Shown one piece after another: positions 61,001 to 64,000 of a stretch of 64,000 nucleotides of DNA. The position numbers were made by a program, and so were the translations under genes. The stretch lies in the NCBI GenBank assembly GCA_028023455.1, contig JAQFVV010006341.1:624001-688000 (forward strand). Reading direction: 5' to 3'. The stretch is from Epiperipatus broadwayi. Its lineage: Eukaryota > Onychophora > Udeonychophora > Euonychophora > Peripatidae. The notes beneath the pieces were generated by a model, which saw only the letters and a list, made by a program, of their open reading frames with translations, had not been told where the DNA came from and did not search any database. How positions within the stretch are numbered: position 1 is the first letter of the stretch; every line of letters starts with the position of its first letter.

Positions 61001-62386
61001 AAAGGTGATTATTGATATACATAATATGTGAAATGTTTTATTTAAGACTGGTTACTGGTTTATGTAACTGACAGATGATTTTCATAACTCATTGGAATAA
61101 GAAGACTTTATTCAAAAATAAACATTGATTTGTGTGGTTCATTGGAATGTTTTATTTAAGAGTGAGCATTAGTATGCAAGCCCTGTGTGATTTAGTGCAG
61201 TAGTAATGTATTACATTTTTGGAGTGTAAAGTCCTCAAATCAACTCCAGTTCTGGTATTAAAACCCTCAAAGTTTTTGTGAAGTCCTGAGCAATAAAACC
61301 ATTAGATTATTTTTCTTTTACTGGTATACAGAATTCGTTGAAATGCTTTATTTAAGACCGTTTATGTACCCTATTTAAAGCTGATGACTGATTTGCATGG
61401 CTCATTGGAATGTCTATTTAAGACTGTTTTCTGGTTCACAAAAGTGATAGGAATGTATCTTTCAAATTAACCCATTTTATTATTACATTGATTTTGAAAT
61501 GATTAATAAGAGTCGCCCAATGAATGAATAATAGCCATTTCTCCTGCTGCACATAGGTATCATAACTTATTCAGGGCAAAATTATTACTAATTAAAAAGC
61601 ATTTTGCTTTTTAAAAAAACAACACTGCATTGTTTTAAAAATCTGAATATTTGAACATATGTTGACTACTTTGTATGCAAGATGATCAAGTGCTCTACTA
61701 AAACATGAAGATCATAAACCGTAGCCTCATTCACTTGATGCTTTTTATATCTCGTGCTAATCAAGATCCACCCTATTGCTTGTCTCCACATACGAAATAT
61801 ATTTAATTACATAAAAAATTTGGAATTTTACTAGGGAGTTACTGTTAGTACTTGTTTTTAAATGACTAACAAACATCTCATTTTATATTTTAGACAGTTC
61901 TTTTTTGTTAAAATGAGTTTCAGTTCTTTGTTGATATTTTAATGAACCTTGTTGATTTCATTATCAATTTTAGTGATTTGTAAATATATTAATGATGACT
62001 CAATTGCAGATCACTATTAGAAATAGTGTTGGCGTTGCCTATATATAATAACATAATACCCTCCCAATAATGACATTTAATCAAATAGGTAACATTAAAT
62101 ATATCTGATGTGTTTTTAAACTTTATCAAAAAAAAACTGTACTTTGCAATAAGACATTATTCAATAAGCATAAAGTGATCTGTAAAATAAGATTCCACTG
62201 AAATACAAATAAAAATGAATAAAGACATGGTAAAAGCTTACCCAAATCAACAATCCTTGGAATGACATTGTCTTTAAAATGTGTATAGGTTGCTACTTTG
62301 CCTTCCCAAGAAGAAATACCCACATGGCATTCATATATACGAAATCCTGAAGGCTTTTGAGGATGTGGATATTTAAATTTATATAC
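15983..62386 (-). CDS. GBE1: 1,4-alpha-glucan (glycogen) branching enzyme, C-terminal 517 residues (10 exons, 5'-partial)
   Basis: Exons in transcript order: 62386-62242, 59672-59582, 53376-53167, 46290-46047, 41787-41689, 37091-36809, 36728-36544, 32583-32453, 20872-20755 and 16030-15983. All borders are GT-AG. They total 1554 bases, 517 codons and a TAG stop, with no frameshift. The enzyme (EC 2.4.1.18, cytosolic, GH13) cuts an alpha-1,4 glucan chain and rejoins it by an alpha-1,6 bond, making glycogen branches. All four GH13 motifs are present: DVVHSH (region I), GFRFDG with the nucleophile Asp (codon about 46212-46214), TIAE|D with the acid/base Glu (46047-46049), and ESHDQ with the third acidic residue. 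The ~702-residue animal enzyme has about 185 more N-terminal residues (CBM48), outside this window. The very long introns are full of transposons. Confidence 0.97.
16430..17110. repeat. Hammerhead repeat family 2, inverted plus tandem units
   Basis: A minus-strand copy (16430-16560) abuts plus-strand monomers starting at about 16580 and 16820. The two plus monomers share over 100 identical bases (16658-16764 against 16944-17050, including ACCAGACCCTACCTTGCATG), with a period near 286. Landmarks are AATTCCCTATCTATATG, AGAGAATG, the hammerhead-like region and CACAAGGTGTTAAAAGTGG. A third monomer lies at 17808-18110. Confidence 0.8.
16452..16509 (-). ncRNA. Hammerhead-ribozyme-like motif (family 2, minus copy)
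   Basis: On the minus strand, GGATCTGGACCAA is followed by ATGATGA (consensus CTGATGA), the TGCTG-GCT-CAGCA hairpin, AAAA in place of GAAA, the ATG-TG-CAT stem III and a C cleavage base. TTGGGGATCGTC then pairs back as TTGG/CCAA and GATC/GATC. Two core bases (C3, G12) are mutated, so this copy should be dead. Confidence 0.4.
17210..17268 (-). ncRNA. Hammerhead-ribozyme-like motif (family 1, minus arm)
   Basis: On the minus strand: ATCCAA, TCCTCA, CTGACGA, a hairpin, GAAA, GTAGT, TTGGGGA, TTGGAT. Both halves of stem I remain paired. The T-to-C change falls at the variable core position 7. The triplet is GTT instead of GTC. Confidence 0.4.
17618..17676 (+). ncRNA. Hammerhead-ribozyme-like motif (family 1, plus arm)
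   Basis: ATCCAA (17618-17623), TCCTCA, CTGACGA, the GGC/GCC hairpin, GAAAC, TAGTT, TGGGGA, TTGGAT (17671-17676). It lies opposite to and 350 bases from the minus-strand motif, so a transcript across both could also form one long foldback. Confidence 0.4.
17808..18110 (+). repeat. Hammerhead repeat family 2, third monomer
   Basis: It shares AATTCCCTATCTATATG, ACGATGATAAAGATATG, GAGAGAATG and CACAAGGTGTTAAAAG with the monomers at 16.8-17.1 kb. It is the copy with the most complete hammerhead-like region (17861-17918). Confidence 0.8.
17861..17918 (+). ncRNA. Hammerhead-ribozyme-like motif (family 2, plus copy)
   Basis: GATCTGGGCCAA, CTGGTGA (consensus CTGATGA), a TACTG-GTT-CAGCA-type hairpin with one mismatch, GAGA (consensus GAAA), a stem III reading ATG-TG-TAT and a T cleavage base, then TTGGGGATCATC. 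Stem I pairs as TTGG/CCAA and GATC/GATC. A6 and A14 of the core are mutated, so the copy is probably inactive but its architecture is complete. Confidence 0.4.
18111..19645. other. GBE1 intron, nothing recognised
   Basis: A/T-rich intron sequence. An open frame at 18534-18812 has no recognisable motif and is treated as chance. Confidence 0.5.
19646..20095. repeat. Degenerate minisatellite, ~37-60-bp units
   Basis: Recurring words such as CTGTTGGCACTGA, TGTCTGCTAGGACTGAGC, TGTCTACTGGAACTATTG and CTGCTGAG, each followed by CTGGTTCA-like sequence, show a much-diverged tandem array. It is richer in G and C than its surroundings and has no long open frame. Confidence 0.7.
20755..20872 (-). CDS. 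GBE1: GBE1 exon 9 of window
   Basis: One base completes Lys, then 39 codons from [20 protein letters not shown] to NGRQNSLM. The order VLDTD...GHNRLDH...YSL-like matches the family's C-terminal domain. The donor GTAATT is followed by an in-frame stop, as expected of intron. Confidence 0.93.
20873..24090. other. GBE1 intron, nothing recognised
   Basis: Featureless A/T-rich intron with scattered short open frames. No family match by eye. Confidence 0.45.
24095..24660. repeat. Imperfect palindrome made of short tandem repeats
   Basis: Two arms of about 230 bases (24095-24325 and 24425-24660) are reverse complements with scattered differences, around a 100-base spacer. Shared words include TATGTATTAAGATTAT and ACACTCTTATTGT. 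Each arm is itself built from GATTATRYTACATTATCTG-like units of about 20 bases. It could form a large cruciform or hairpin. Confidence 0.75.
25697..26157 (-). mobile_element. Inverted terminal copy of a Penelope-like element (left arm)
   Basis: Read on the minus strand, this matches the right end of the Penelope-like element (31038-31448). Landmarks are AATAGAACCTTTGGAATGTA, TAATTATAGGGAATTTTTTT, GGAATATTTGTATTTATTG, AATATAGTCGAAAC and AAATAAGTTTGTGCGTGG. The two copies flank about 5 kb in inverted orientation. The right copy lacks some 50 bases present here. Confidence 0.8.
25763..25796 (-). ncRNA. Hammerhead-like hairpin in Penelope-type terminus
   Basis: Minus strand: TTGATAA, then a GACTAT...ATAGTC stem, then GAAAC. 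The layout equals that at 10132-10163 but with different stem bases. That is compensatory variation, which suggests the hairpin was maintained. The first core base and G8 are mutated. Confidence 0.3.
26236..26640 (-). mobile_element. RTE-type LINE 3' fragment
   Basis: The minus-strand frame [17 protein letters not shown] and the following [19 protein letters not shown] are the C-terminal part of the same LINE family as at 27978-29905 and 37800-40605. The 3' end reads CCACTAAAGGATGAAGGTC in the plus sense near 26255. The fragment is 5'-truncated, as usual for LINEs, and sits beside the Penelope arm. Confidence 0.85.
27310..27535. mobile_element. Short foldback element (family 1) with 12-bp target duplication
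   Basis: AAATGATTTAAG occurs just left of the insert (27298-27309 area) and again at its right end (to about 27535). Inside, 55-base arms starting CAGACAAAACTCTACATA and ending TAGAGAGTTTTGCCTG are inverted, followed by a tail containing GATCATGTGATGTTTA. The copy has no hammerhead core. It splits the Penelope-like frame between NKEFLINDL and RFVIKNLEF, which rejoin cleanly across the duplication. Confidence 0.8.
27978..29905 (-). mobile_element. RTE-type LINE, 5'-truncated, inserted antisense in the Penelope-like element
   Basis: Minus-strand frames in order: an RT N-terminal segment (29459-29076) with [19 protein letters not shown] and [14 protein letters not shown]; a segment ending [17 protein letters not shown] (29072-28884); FADDVVVF at about 28650; [19 protein letters not shown] (about 28450); and the C-terminal [14 protein letters not shown]...[10 protein letters not shown] (28233-28024). 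The 3' end, CAGTGGATTGATAATGG in the minus sense, matches the other copies. Frameshifts and stops show it is dead. The endonuclease domain is missing. Confidence 0.9.
31540..32130 (+). repeat. Hammerhead repeat family 2, diverged tandem dimer
   Basis: Two units repeat with a spacing of about 380 bases. ATGTATTTATATTAAATTAA (31549) corresponds to ATGTTTATATTAAATTAA (31928), and TTTATATCTGGGCTGGGA to TTTATATCTGGACTAGGA. In the first, CTGGTTCAGTATGAAATACA (31774) retains the second half of the hammerhead hairpin, GAAA and part of stem III. In the second, TTCAGCTTGAATGCATCTTG (32067) retains stem III and the start of stem I. The CTGATGA strand is lost in both. Confidence 0.6.
32453..32583 (-). 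CDS. GBE1: GBE1 exon 8 of window
   Basis: Forty-three codons plus two bases, from [19 protein letters not shown] to [10 protein letters not shown]. This is the start of the C-terminal beta domain, with the FNFHP motif. The donor is GTATCC, which avoids a stop a few codons into the intron. Confidence 0.93.
33100..34570. other. GBE1 intron, nothing recognised
   Basis: A/T-rich intron; includes a CA microsatellite further left at about 32730 and T-runs near 34200. No coding or repeat family is recognised. Confidence 0.45.
34600..35300 (+). mobile_element. LINE reverse-transcriptase fragment (jockey/CR1-like)
   Basis: The plus-strand frame [19 protein letters not shown] continues to [19 protein letters not shown] (34780-34960), the classic start of a non-LTR RT. 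It is followed in shifted frames by a [13 protein letters not shown] block (35040), an F-D-x-S-x-A-F-D-like segment (35140) and [20 protein letters not shown] (35200-35265). It differs from the RTE-type copies in this window. Heavily frameshifted. Confidence 0.8.
35900..36015 (+). repeat. Duplicate of LINE segment 35195-35275 plus flank
   Basis: AGAGCTTGTTTGAGCTATTGGTACGCTCTCTGTATTACATT-like sequence repeats 35206-35275 with one or two changes. It continues into a second repeated piece (GTAATGTCAC...TATATGACT) also seen at 35568-35600. The pattern indicates local duplication with rearrangement. Confidence 0.8.
36310..36380 (+). mobile_element. tRNA-like SINE fragment
   Basis: GATAGTGGTTAGCACACTGA resembles an A box, and CAAGATTCGATCTGAG contains a B box (GATTCGATC), 40 bases apart. 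No acceptor-stem pairing was found, so a SINE remnant is likelier than a tRNA gene. Confidence 0.55.
36544..36728 (-). CDS. GBE1: GBE1 exon 7 of window
   Basis: Two bases complete Gly, then 61 codons ([20 protein letters not shown] onward to WLSSPQ). The [14 protein letters not shown] block is characteristic of branching enzymes. The intron between it and exon 6 is only 80 bases. Confidence 0.96.
36809..37091 (-). CDS. GBE1: GBE1 exon 6 of window (third catalytic residue)
   Basis: Ninety-four codons plus one base, from [19 protein letters not shown] to [11 protein letters not shown]. It contains [20 protein letters not shown], where the His-Asp pair is GH13 region IV. The donor is GTAAGT. 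Confidence 0.96.
37800..40605 (+). mobile_element. RTE-type LINE, nearly full length, decayed
   Basis: In order: an endonuclease domain (37869-38204: [41 protein letters not shown]; then MGDFNAKIG at 38300); a linker with many stops; RT blocks [18 protein letters not shown] (39110) and [18 protein letters not shown] (39427) through [20 protein letters not shown] to [12 protein letters not shown] (39830-39875); then [18 protein letters not shown]-like and [13 protein letters not shown]-like C-terminal sequence. It is in the opposite orientation to GBE1. Family name by motif order; stops and frameshifts throughout. Confidence 0.88.
40755..40960 (+). repeat. Hammerhead repeat family 2 copy with tRNA-like tail
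   Basis: AATGATCTGGATCAA leads into an intact CTGATGA (40798-40804), a partial TGATAG...TCAGCA hairpin and then divergence where GAAA is expected. About 60 bases on, TATAGCTGAAGGGTGCTTGA and TGCGTTCAAATCCTC resemble tRNA A and B boxes. The same downstream block follows the copy at 52.2 kb. Confidence 0.6.
40961..41688. other. GBE1 intron, nothing recognised
   Basis: A/T-rich intron with no recognisable element. Confidence 0.45.
41689..41787 (-). CDS. GBE1: GBE1 exon 5 of window
   Basis: Thirty-three whole codons from [16 protein letters not shown] to [16 protein letters not shown] follows the catalytic Glu, and [15 protein letters not shown] is the usual next block. Both borders are in phase 0. 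The donor is the weaker GTATTT. Confidence 0.95.
42375..42800 (+). repeat. GC-richer unidentified element with Penelope-like end motif
   Basis: The block 42375-42720 is clearly richer in G and C than its surroundings (for example GCAGGCCGCGCACAATGC) and has no convincing frame. It ends in CTCTGATGAAGACTGCAGGA, CAGGCAAAACT, close to the CTGATGAAGACTG...GTCGAAACT motif at 10132-10163. I infer a terminal fragment of a Penelope-like or related element, with a damaged hairpin. Confidence 0.45.
42800..45386. other. GBE1 intron, nothing recognised
   Basis: A/T-rich intron. It includes an 11-base G tract (43004-43014) followed by a slightly GC-richer block to about 43220 that I could not identify. 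Confidence 0.45.
45395..45826. mobile_element. hAT deletion derivative / MITE with perfect 8-bp target duplication
   Basis: It is bounded by CTTTAAAT on both sides (45387-45394, 45827-45834). The ends are CAGGGATGGGCAAATAGCGG and, inverted, CAGGGGTGGGCAATTGTTTT, with subterminal GGCC-rich inverted sequence (CATGCGGCC twice). A frame inside begins [18 protein letters not shown] and includes [11 protein letters not shown]. This resembles the zinc-finger-proximal start of ZBED/GTF2IRD2-like hAT transposases, so it is probably an internal deletion product of an autonomous element. Confidence 0.9.
46047..46290 (-). CDS. GBE1: GBE1 exon 4 of window (nucleophile Asp and acid/base Glu)
   Basis: Eighty-one codons from [10 protein letters not shown] to PEVVTIAE. 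It holds [13 protein letters not shown] with the GH13 nucleophile, and [12 protein letters not shown]. The last codon is the acid/base Glu; the Asp that normally follows it is the first codon of the next exon. Confidence 0.96.
46400..48535. other. GBE1 intron, nothing recognised
   Basis: A/T-rich intron with a short ATC microsatellite near 46918. No gene or repeat family is recognised. Confidence 0.45.
48639..48690 (-). ncRNA. Hammerhead-ribozyme-like motif (family 1, left arm)
   Basis: Minus strand: ATCCAA, AGC, TCCTCA, CTGATGA, AAGCCA, GAAAC, TAGTC, TGGGGA, TA, TTGGAT. Core, stem I and the GTC triplet are intact, but stem II has lost most of its hairpin. Confidence 0.35.
48739..48797 (+). 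ncRNA. Hammerhead-ribozyme-like motif (family 1, right arm)
   Basis: GTCAAGGCTCCTCA, CTGATGA, the GACCACAAGCC hairpin, GAAAC, TAGTC, TGGGGATATTGGATG. The core and GTC triplet are intact. The distal stem I strand is damaged (GTCAA in place of ATCCAA). Confidence 0.4.
49690..49790 (-). mobile_element. tRNA-derived SINE, second copy
   Basis: On the minus strand it contains CTGCCTTGCAAGCAAGTAG, then GTTGTGGGTTCACGTCCTGG with a B box, and CGATGCTATGACATAT, then an A-run (T-run in the given strand at 49691). It matches the SINE at 9025-9129 across the tRNA-like part. The 5' end is diverged and no clear target duplication was found. Confidence 0.8.
49800..52190. other. GBE1 intron, nothing recognised
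   Basis: A/T-rich intron. A slightly GC-richer patch at 50270-50440 contains no identifiable element. Open frames are unremarkable. Confidence 0.45.
52195..52400 (+). repeat. Hammerhead repeat family 2 copy with tRNA-like tail
   Basis: GATGATCTGGACCAA (52221-52235) runs into an intact CTGATGA (52236-52242). A perfect GTGCTG-ATT-CAGCAC hairpin (52243-52257) follows, but then TAAA replaces GAAA and stem III is lost. Downstream, GGTTGTATGAGAGGGTGG, TAGCTGAAGG and TATCCAAATCCCC parallel the copy at 40.8 kb. Confidence 0.65.
53167..53376 (-). CDS. GBE1: GBE1 exon 3 of window (catalytic region I)
   Basis: Sixty-nine codons from [19 protein letters not shown] through [13 protein letters not shown] to [12 protein letters not shown], with split codons at both ends. 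It contains GH13 region I (D-V-V-x-S-H) and the [10 protein letters not shown] loop. The donor is a perfect GTAAGT. Confidence 0.96.
53567..53680. repeat. 39-bp inverted repeat
   Basis: Arms 53567-53605 and 53642-53680 are reverse complements with two mismatches around a 36-base spacer (arm words CAATTCCTCAACAAGC and GCATTTATCACAAAG). It could form a stable hairpin in the GBE1 pre-mRNA, about 200 bases upstream of exon 3 of the window. Possibly the fused ends of a small TIR element. Confidence 0.9.
54880..58760 (-). mobile_element. Decayed BovB/RTE-like LINE fragments
   Basis: Minus-strand frames: [13 protein letters not shown] then [18 protein letters not shown] (58,560-58,690), an RT block; [10 protein letters not shown]-type sequence and GRLMFC...[18 protein letters not shown] and [16 protein letters not shown] (57,300-57,600), an endonuclease block with the V-Y-A-P-T-like motif; and [19 protein letters not shown] (55,250-55,330), an RT thumb-like block. 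The order RT-endonuclease-RT implies at least two fragments or a rearrangement. All frames are badly broken. Confidence 0.55.
59582..59672 (-). CDS. GBE1: GBE1 exon 2 of window
   Basis: The first two bases complete Gly, then come 29 codons ([20 protein letters not shown] onward) and two bases of a split Ser. The sequence is the strongly conserved [12 protein letters not shown] block of branching enzymes. The acceptor is TTTTTTGTAG and the donor GTAACT. Confidence 0.95.
60730..61455. repeat. Degenerate minisatellite, ~45-50-bp units
   Basis: Words such as GAATGTTTTATTTAAGACTG and TACTGGTTTATGTAACT recur with substitutions and indels at 40-60-base intervals, for example near 60890, 60985, 61035, 61145, 61350 and 61410. 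The array is non-coding. Confidence 0.75.
62242..62386 (-). CDS. GBE1: GBE1 exon 1 of window
   Basis: Forty-eight codons plus one base, beginning [10 protein letters not shown] and containing [19 protein letters not shown], the linker from CBM48 into the catalytic barrel. The acceptor is TTTTAAAG and the donor GTAAGC. No earlier GBE1 exon was found between 62387 and 64000. Confidence 0.93.
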
Positions 62387-64000
62387 CTTTAAAAGAATAC
62401 TTTACATTAGACACTTTATTGTTTGTTTAATAAATGCTATATTTATTCATCAAAATATTCAAATAGATATTTAAAAAAGGCAAAAAATATGAATAAATAT
62501 TAGTCTACTGACCACTCAAAAGCATAAACAGAATAAAAGAGACAATAACCTTTGCGAAAACAATCAAAATGTTTACAGTTCATTTCAAAATATGCATCCC
62601 AATTTACCTATTTGTGTTTCTGATCACATGACTTTAGTGCATTCAGAATGGTCAATGATTGTTGCTATAAACTTCGGAATGATTAAGAATTTCTTAAATT
62701 TATGTAATTTTTAGTTGTTATCAAAGTGACGGTTTCTTTGTTATTTTTAATGTTTCAACAAAATATTGTGAAGAGTTGTTTTCATTATCCTGTGGAGTGA
62801 TTAGAATTTGTGAAAGGATAACCATATAAATATTATAATGAATTACAAATCAATGGCAATTCCAAATAATATTTTAAAATTCACAAACGTAGAAACCAGT
62901 TGGATATTTCCATTTTGTGATAATATTTGTTTTCTTAAAATACTGTATTTTGTTTTGAAGACACTTAAAACAATACCATAAAGAGTCATAATTTGTTTTT
63001 AATCATGAGTTGAAGTCTAATTTCCAAATGAAGACATTAATTTCGCATGCTAATGCATCAAATTTGCATGACGATTGTTGGAAGGCCACTTAGACAAGAA
63101 CCATTAGCATAGCATTAATTTTTTTTGTTTATAAACATATTTTTAGTGAAAATAGTTTATGCTACGTTGTAGTAATTGTGCTACATTCTCCAATTTGTGG
63201 TTTAATAAAGATAAAGTATTGATGTGGAAATTGTTTCATTCATTAATCATTATGGTCACATGAGAATAAAACTGCTCTTCAAAATTTTTCTAATCAGAAA
63301 ATGTTATACGTGTTTATGATATCTTCCTTTATTGAATAGAAAATATTTATGTTGATTTTTAGAATATTTAAGTGTTCTATTTCAAACTCTTCATTCGAAG
63401 ACCATTTTAAGTAATTTCTGTTAGTTTTTTTTTTTTATAGCTACTCTTTCAAGCGCTTCACATGCTTTTCATTTTATTTATTAATAACTTATAAATTATT
63501 TAAAACCTATGATATATTATTTAATTATTATCTCATTAGTTGTGTTCATTCTATTTCTCCTATATTTCTTAATTCTTGTTTCATTATTACTTCTAAAATA
63601 ATTAAGATGCTATGTAAATGTCCATTTTCTAATGAAAAAAATTTTGTGCATTTATCTGGATTATACTTAAAGTCTTGAATAGACTCTTCAAAGTAATCAA
63701 CTCTGAGGCAAATCCACTTCCTTCCAAACCTTAACAAATACTGGACAGAGTATATTATTAAACTGGCCCTTATTATACTCTATAGTATTCTTTTAATCAT
63801 AGTGGATCTTTGATCACATTTTACTTGATCATGTACTTAGCATATCCAAATTAAGAATTGCCGAAAACTGTTACACATTAAAAAAAAACAATTATTCTAT
63901 TTTAATCCATATGGATTGTGCCACCAACATGTAAATTAAAATGTTTTGTTTAGAAATTTTCATTGTGTTTAATTTTCTTTCTGTATAGCAGTGCATGTTA
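62387..64000 (-). other. GBE1 intron running to the window edge
   Basis: Sequence upstream of the first visible GBE1 exon. No CBM48-type or earlier GBE1 coding exon was seen here, and the open frame at 63546-63737 has no family resemblance. The gene must continue beyond 64000. Confidence 0.6.

Noticed and set aside
63546-63737. Possible further upstream GBE1 exon
   Set aside because: The translated frame shows no CBM48 or branching-enzyme motif and lacks matching phase-0 splice sites.
1-64000. CRISPR arrays, bacterial operons, phage or viral genes
   Set aside because: Nothing of this kind is present; introns, splice sites and transposons show a eukaryotic nuclear genome.

Overview
This 64-kb window is eukaryotic genomic DNA. 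It is very AT-rich, its genes are split by GT-AG introns, and its long introns are full of decayed transposable elements. The protein families are animal ones. The repeat mix (RTE/BovB-like LINEs, a Penelope-like retroelement, hAT MITEs, tRNA-derived SINEs, hammerhead-like repeats) suggests an invertebrate, plausibly an arthropod such as a chelicerate. The taxonomic guess is inference only.

Two protein-coding genes are visible, arranged tail to tail. (1) On the + strand, 6234-10803 holds the last five coding exons of a sorting nexin of the SNX9/SNX18/SNX33 (SH3PX1) family: the C-terminal BAR-domain half, about 165 residues. The 5' part of the gene (SH3, PX, start of BAR) lies to the left of the window, so positions 1-6233 are read as intron. 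(2) On the - strand, 62386 down to 15983 holds ten coding exons of the 1,4-alpha-glucan (glycogen) branching enzyme GBE1. They make one uninterrupted frame of 517 residues plus stop, containing the whole catalytic barrel and C-terminal domain; the N-terminal CBM48 region lies to the right of the window. All exon junctions keep phase. A polyadenylation signal lies 61 bases past the GBE1 stop.

The roughly 5.2 kb between the two 3' ends holds a 1.0-kb hAT-type MITE and a GC-rich tandem array of five 70-78-bp units. Each unit carries a CTCF-like motif in the same orientation.

The 46-kb GBE1 locus is mostly intron. In order of rising coordinate these introns hold: hammerhead-bearing repeats (16.4-18.1 kb), a minisatellite (19.65-20.1), a 560-bp imperfect palindrome (24.1-24.66), a nested Penelope-like element with inverted 3' ends, interrupted by a LINE and by a foldback element (25.7-31.45), another hammerhead-repeat dimer (31.5-32.1), a LINE fragment (34.6-35.3), a tRNA-SINE (36.3), a nearly complete but dead RTE-type LINE (37.8-40.6), an hAT MITE with a perfect 8-bp target duplication (45.4-45.8), further foldback and SINE copies (48.5-49.8), BovB-like LINE debris (54.9-58.8) and a second minisatellite (60.7-61.45).

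The most notable signal is that two unrelated repeat families, plus the termini of the Penelope-like elements, carry hammerhead-ribozyme-like cores (CTGATGA / hairpin / GAAA). In the two repeat families the flanking sequences also form the type-I stem I and a minimal stem III. Several copies are inverted or tandem dimers, the organisation expected of retrozyme- or Sm-alpha-like elements. Most copies are visibly mutated.
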